NCBI GenBank assembly: GCA_029881615.1
Contig: JAOUMF010000086.1
Span: 1 to 7,392 of the forward strand
Direction: 5' to 3'
DNA length: 7,392 nucleotides
Source of the DNA: Alphaproteobacteria bacterium
Lineage (GTDB): Bacteria > Pseudomonadota > Alphaproteobacteria > UBA8366 > JADFVY01
The position numbers and the translations under genes are program-made. Numbering within the stretch: the first letter of the stretch is position 1; each line of letters opens with the position of its first letter. Shown in pieces: positions 4,632-7,392 of this stretch. The notes under the pieces were generated by a model. It saw only the letters and a program-made list of their open reading frames with translations. It did not search any database and was not told where the DNA came from.

Positions 4632-5894
4632 ATGAATGCAAGAATAATTGCCGGCGTCGCGGGCGCTATCGTTGCCACGGCCTTTATGGCGCCGCCGGCC
4701 TTGGCGGCGGAAGGTTATTTCTCGCACGGTTATGGCGCGGTGAACAAGTCGATGGCGGGGGCCGGCGTGGCGGCCGGGTTCGATGCCATGTCGCAGGCCA
4801 CCAATCCGGCTTCGCTGGCGCTGACCGAAACGCAGCTGACCATCGACCTGTCGGTATCGAACGCCCGTTACAATGTCGAAGTGACCGGCGCGCCATCGGC
4901 ATTCAGCCTTCAGGAAGGAAGCTTCGACGGCGACCGGGATGTCTTCGTCATGCCGTCCATGGGTAATAGCTGGGAGATTGACGATTCGTCGACCTGGGGG
5001 TGGGCGATTTACGAAAGTGGCGGGATGAACAGGGCCTGGAGCGAACCGGCGGCCGGTGTGTATGGCGGTGGGCCCGCCGGCCTGGATCTGAGCCAGACTT
5101 TTATACAGTTCACCTATGCGCAGGAAATATCGCCCGAGGTCTATCTTGGGATCAGTCCGATCTTCGCGGTGCAGCGTTTCAAGGCGGAGGGCCTGACGCC
5201 GTTTGCCGGCCTGTCGTCCGATCCGACCAAGCTGACCGATAATGGCGATGACTGGTCATACGGCTACGGCGGCAAGGTAGGGATCCAGGCCGATATCGGC
5301 GCCGGCTTCAGCTTTGGCGCTGCCTACCAGACCGAAATGTTCATGACCGACCTTGACAAATATTCGGGCCTGCTGGCCAATGGCGGCGAATTCAACATTC
5401 CGGCCACGTTGCAGACCGGGTTCGCGTGGCAGGCGCGGTCGGGCTTTATCGTTGCTCTCGACTACAAGCGCATCTTCTATGGCGACGTCGATGCCCTTGC
5501 GAACTCCGTCATGAATTACACCGTGGGTGGCGGGCTGTTGGGAGAATCCGGCGGCCCCGGGTTTGGCTGGGATAACGTCGATATCGTCAAGCTGGGCATA
5601 GAAGTTCCCGTGGGCTCAGCCGTCCGGCTGCGGGCCGGCGCTTCGCTGAACACCAATCCAATTTCTGAATCGGAGATGCTGCTTAATATTCTGGCCCCCG
5701 AGGTGCAGGAGCAACATTATGCGGCGGGAATGACCTGGAAGGTCGGCGAAAATCACGCGATCAACCTCGCCGGTATGTATTCGCCGACCTCGTCGATGGT
5801 GGGATCCAATCTTCTTGAGGCCCCTGGCCAGCAGGCGGTCGCGCTGGAAATGTCGCAGTGGGAAGCAACAATTGGCTGGAGCTGGACATTTTGA
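4632..5894 (+). CDS. OmpP1/FadL-family outer-membrane transporter, copy 2
   Basis: A 420-residue paralogue of the preceding gene with the same plan. It has a Sec signal peptide with likely cleavage after ALA (residue 25), a mature start AEGYFSHGYGAVNKSMAGAG almost identical to copy 1, an NPA motif at 58-60, the shared DWSYGYGGK and VALDYKRI barrel segments, and a terminal WSWTF with C-terminal Phe. Conservation is greatest in the hatch and the C-terminal half. The stretch at about residues 75-145 (copy 2) differs in length and sequence, suggesting altered outer loops and perhaps a different substrate. GAGGA (4621-4625) lies 6 nt before the ATG. The DNA of the hatch region is also clearly similar between copies, so this is a tandem duplication that has diverged. 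Expected to act in the outer membrane for hydrophobic solutes; the substrate is unknown. Confidence 0.93.
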   Translation: MNARIIAGVAGAIVATAFMAPPALAAEGYFSHGYGAVNKSMAGAGVAAGFDAMSQATNPASLALTETQLTIDLSVSNARYNVEVTGAPSAFSLQEGSFDGDRDVFVMPSMGNSWEIDDSSTWGWAIYESGGMNRAWSEPAAGVYGGGPAGLDLSQTFIQFTYAQEISPEVYLGISPIFAVQRFKAEGLTPFAGLSSDPTKLTDNGDDWSYGYGGKVGIQADIGAGFSFGAAYQTEMFMTDLDKYSGLLANGGEFNIPATLQTGFAWQARSGFIVALDYKRIFYGDVDALANSVMNYTVGGGLLGESGGPGFGWDNVDIVKLGIEVPVGSAVRLRAGASLNTNPISESEMLLNILAPEVQEQHYAAGMTWKVGENHAINLAGMYSPTSSMVGSNLLEAPGQQAVALEMSQWEATIGWSWTF

Positions 5895-5990
5895 TCTTCG
5901 GCCGCGTGCGATATTTTTTTTCAATGGAATGAATTGACCCTCTGGCGGCGTTTCCTCTCTTAACCGGGAAAAATCCGGACAAGACTAATC

Positions 5991-5997
5991 GGGAGGA
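5991..5997 (+). promoter_or_regulatory. Ribosome binding site deciding a TTG start
   Basis: GGGAGGA (5991-5997) is 5 nt from TTG 6003. No in-frame ATG occurs until about codon 102, so the TTG must be the start. Confidence 0.8.
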
Positions 5998-6002
5998 AAC
6001 GA

Positions 6003-6377
6003 TTGAAAAAGCTGAAGATATCCATAGGGCCGGTAGAGCTATATGCGCGATTGCTCGACACGCCCGCCGCCGAGGCTATTTGTGTAGCGCTGCCGTTTTC
6101 ATCGGAAGCCAGGGTAAGCGATAGCATTGTGTCTTTCCTGGCGCCCGGTGCGGCGCCTTTGCACAATTGCGGACCCGGCGCCCGCCGCGCCGGCGATTTC
6201 ATCCTGTCAAATGACAATTCGGTATGTGGCATCGACATCAATCGATTGCCGTTCGTACGCAGCACGGACAACGCCTCGCGGCGGCCTGGTGATGTGTGGG
6301 CGCGGGCCATGGGCGATATAGCCGCGCTGAAACATGTTATCGACGGCGACCCTGTGTCGGTGGAAGCTGTCGAATAA
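6003..6377 (+). CDS. Small cyclophilin-like fold protein (DUF369/Cyclophil_like type)
   Basis: A 124-residue protein without signal peptide. Its N-terminus (KISIGPVELYARLLDTPAAEAICVALPFSS, read in two parts at 4-33) and its C-terminus (PGDVWARAMGDIAALKHVIDGDPVSVE, about 94-122) fit the small cyclophilin-like family, whose members are single beta-barrels of unproven function. The middle is unusual: where many relatives carry a W-G-x-E-x-Y-F-type strand, this one has VSDSIVSF (38-45), and the following aromatic-rich part is replaced by a polar stretch. It may be a diverged or functionally altered member. Translation begins at TTG, fixed by a strong ribosome binding site. A TTGACC (5934-5939) upstream resembles a -35 but has no good -10. 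The gene lies 108 bp after the second FadL-type gene on the same strand; a T8 run (5914-5921) between them lacks a convincing stem, so read-through is possible. It converges on the HTH gene with a 24-bp gap. Confidence 0.65.
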   Translation: MKKLKISIGPVELYARLLDTPAAEAICVALPFSSEARVSDSIVSFLAPGAAPLHNCGPGARRAGDFILSNDNSVCGIDINRLPFVRSTDNASRRPGDVWARAMGDIAALKHVIDGDPVSVEAVE

Positions 6378-6401
6378 AGGACCTGGCGGAAGCGACGGGT
6401 C

Positions 6402-6683
6402 TTAATTGGAGTCCGCATCGGTTGCCCGGTCCTTTCCGGTCGCCGGCGGTTTTTTGTTGTTTGCCCGATCTTCCATTTCGTCCATTTGGACGAGCAGTTC
6501 CAGCGCCACCTCGGCGGGGCCAGGGATGGTGGATGCGCCCGACAGCCAGCGTCTCACGGTGCTTCCATCGACCCTCAAGGCTTCCGCCATGCGGGTCTGC
6601 CATCCCCACCGCCCCCACAGGCGTTCGCCCGTGGCGCGGAGCTCGTCGGGGGACATCCCCCCGGATATCCCCCGACTACTCAT
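6402..6683 (-). CDS. Small helix-turn-helix DNA-binding protein
   Basis: Up to 93 residues. The core WQTRMAEALRVDGSTVRRWLSG (28-49, W28 to G49) is a Cro/CI-like helix-turn-helix, with the recognition helix around STVRRWLSG, followed by an IPGPAEVALELL helix and a polar, probably disordered tail. It would bind DNA as a small regulator. Two starts are possible. ATG 6683 is 3 nt after the TROVE-gene UGA and could be coupled to it. ATG 6656 gives an 84-residue protein beginning MSPDELRATGE, closer to how such small HTH proteins commonly begin, with G-rich sequence upstream. I list the longer form. It lies immediately downstream of the Ro60-type gene and in the same frame, so co-transcription is nearly certain. 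Targets are unknown. Confidence 0.75.
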   Translation of the reverse strand: MSSRGISGGMSPDELRATGERLWGRWGWQTRMAEALRVDGSTVRRWLSGASTIPGPAEVALELLVQMDEMEDRANNKKPPATGKDRATDADSN

Positions 6684-6686
6684 GCT

Positions 6687-7392
6687 TCATACCCGCAGAA
6701 AGTCATTGACGATCCGCGGGGCCGCGGCGTCGAAACCGGCGATGCCCATCGCATGGGCGTCACCGTCCGGCACCACCGACCCGCCGTTCGCGGAACAGGC
6801 CATCACGACGGCTTTCGCCTCCGGGTTGACCTGCTTGCGATAGGCGGCCAGCGCCTGCACCGGATGCTGGTTGCCGGCCCAGGTCTCGTTGTCGGTGACT
6901 ACCACGAAGGCATCCACCTCGAGACCACGGTCCAGCGCGTAGCGCATCGGCTGGGCGAGATCGGTGCCGCCCGACCACTGGCTGAACGTACGCGTCACGT
7001 CATCCAGACGCTGGCGCCTGGACACGCCGACGGCACGCGCCCCGGTATCGAAGGCGATGACGTGCGCCTGGTCTTCAATACGTACGAAGGACATCGCCAT
7101 CGCCGCACCGGCCTCCAGACAGTTCAGTACCTTCGAGCCGGCACAAGCCGACCAATGCATCGATCCCGACACATCGACCGCCACCAGGATCCGCTTGCCC
7201 GTGGGCGCGACAAAACCGAATGACTGGTCGAAGGCCTGGTCCAGCGCGTCCGACACCAGCGGTGCTGGCGCCCAGGTCAGGCCACCCAGCGCACCCCGGC
7301 CCTGCGCGTACGTACGCAAGGCAAGCAGGATCTGCACCGGATGCATGCGGGCACGGCGGAGCTGTTCCGCGTCGGTCAGGCGCTCCGCGACA
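6687..7392 (-). CDS. TROVE/Ro60-type RNA-binding protein, Rsr-like (partial, N-terminus beyond right edge)
   Basis: The frame is open through the right edge, with 234 residues visible. Ro60-family proteins are ring-shaped RNA-binding proteins (TROVE repeats plus a vWA domain). Bacterial members (Rsr) bind Y RNAs and misfolded RNA and assist RNA decay or survival under stress. The visible start (VAERLTDAEQLRRARMHPVQIL, split at the internal Met) and the segment through LTWAPAPLVSDALDQAF belong to the end of the TROVE region. The phrase PTGKRILVAVDVSGSM opens the vWA domain with an intact DxSGS metal-binding (MIDAS) motif. Further MIDAS residues are seen in GGTDLAQPM and VVVTDNETW, and the C-terminus GIAGFDAAAPRIVNDFLRV is typical. 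An internal ATG at 7346 is not the real start because the homologous sequence continues upstream of it. No Y-RNA-like sequence is visible; it could lie beyond the right edge. Confidence 0.9.
   Translation of the reverse strand, partial: VAERLTDAEQLRRARMHPVQILLALRTYAQGRGALGGLTWAPAPLVSDALDQAFDQSFGFVAPTGKRILVAVDVSGSMHWSACAGSKVLNCLEAGAAMAMSFVRIEDQAHVIAFDTGARAVGVSRRQRLDDVTRTFSQWSGGTDLAQPMRYALDRGLEVDAFVVVTDNETWAGNQHPVQALAAYRKQVNPEAKAVVMACSANGGSVVPDGDAHAMGIAGFDAAAPRIVNDFLRV

Noticed and set aside
5897..5921. Terminator after the second FadL-type gene
   Set aside because: There is a T8 run at 5914-5921, but no stem of useful length can be formed directly before it.
6436..6455. Terminator for the cyclophilin-like gene inside the HTH gene
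   Set aside because: A CCGG-TCG-CCGG hairpin followed by CGG and T6 can be drawn, but the stem is only 4 bp and the sequence is coding on the other strand.
6486..7223. Open plus-strand frame of 245 codons
   Set aside because: Antisense to the Ro60-type gene, which has intact family motifs. The plus translation is His/Arg/Gly-rich with no recognisable domain, as expected for a shadow in GC-rich DNA.

Overview
The window (7392 bp, GC-rich outside one intergenic block) looks like chromosomal DNA of a Gram-negative proteobacterium, probably an alphaproteobacterium. The reasons are two outer-membrane FadL/OmpP1 barrels with Sec signal peptides and C-terminal Phe, a DsrE2/TusA sulfur-carrier pair, strong GGAGG-type ribosome binding sites, and the style of the short helix-turn-helix protein at the right end. 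The taxon is inference from composition and gene families. No rRNA, tRNA, insertion sequence or CRISPR array was seen.

Left part (1-1706, minus strand): a two-gene oxygenase operon. A luciferase-like, flavin-dependent monooxygenase (LLM) is followed, after a 10-nt gap, by an AurF-type diiron oxygenase whose C-terminus runs off the left edge. All seven expected iron ligands are visible in the diiron enzyme. A divergent control region (1707-1958) separates this operon from the plus-strand genes. It holds a five-unit array of 7-bp boxes repeating every 11 bp on the LLM side. On the other side it holds a TATTAGA-N12-TCTAATA inverted repeat over a candidate promoter for the sulfur genes.

Middle part (1959-6377, plus strand): a DsrE2-family protein and a TusA-family sulfur carrier form one short unit closed by a clear intrinsic terminator. 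About 460 bp of intergenic DNA follows, 280 bp of which is only about 24% GC. Then come two tandem paralogous FadL-family transporters separated by another intrinsic terminator, and a small cyclophilin-like (DUF369-type) protein that starts at TTG.

Right part (6402-7392, minus strand): a TROVE/Ro60-type RNA-binding protein (Rsr), cut by the right edge, with its C-terminal vWA domain in view. A small HTH protein lies immediately downstream in the same reading frame, separated only by a UGA and one codon.

How the genes may work together is inference. The FadL barrels could admit a hydrophobic substrate, and the flavin and diiron oxygenases could oxidise one. The DsrE2-TusA pair handles protein-bound sulfur. 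The Ro60/HTH pair looks like a separate RNA quality-control or stress unit. The sequence does not prove that the blocks share one pathway. The control-region architecture (11-bp array, inverted repeat, AT-rich block) is the least explained part of the window.
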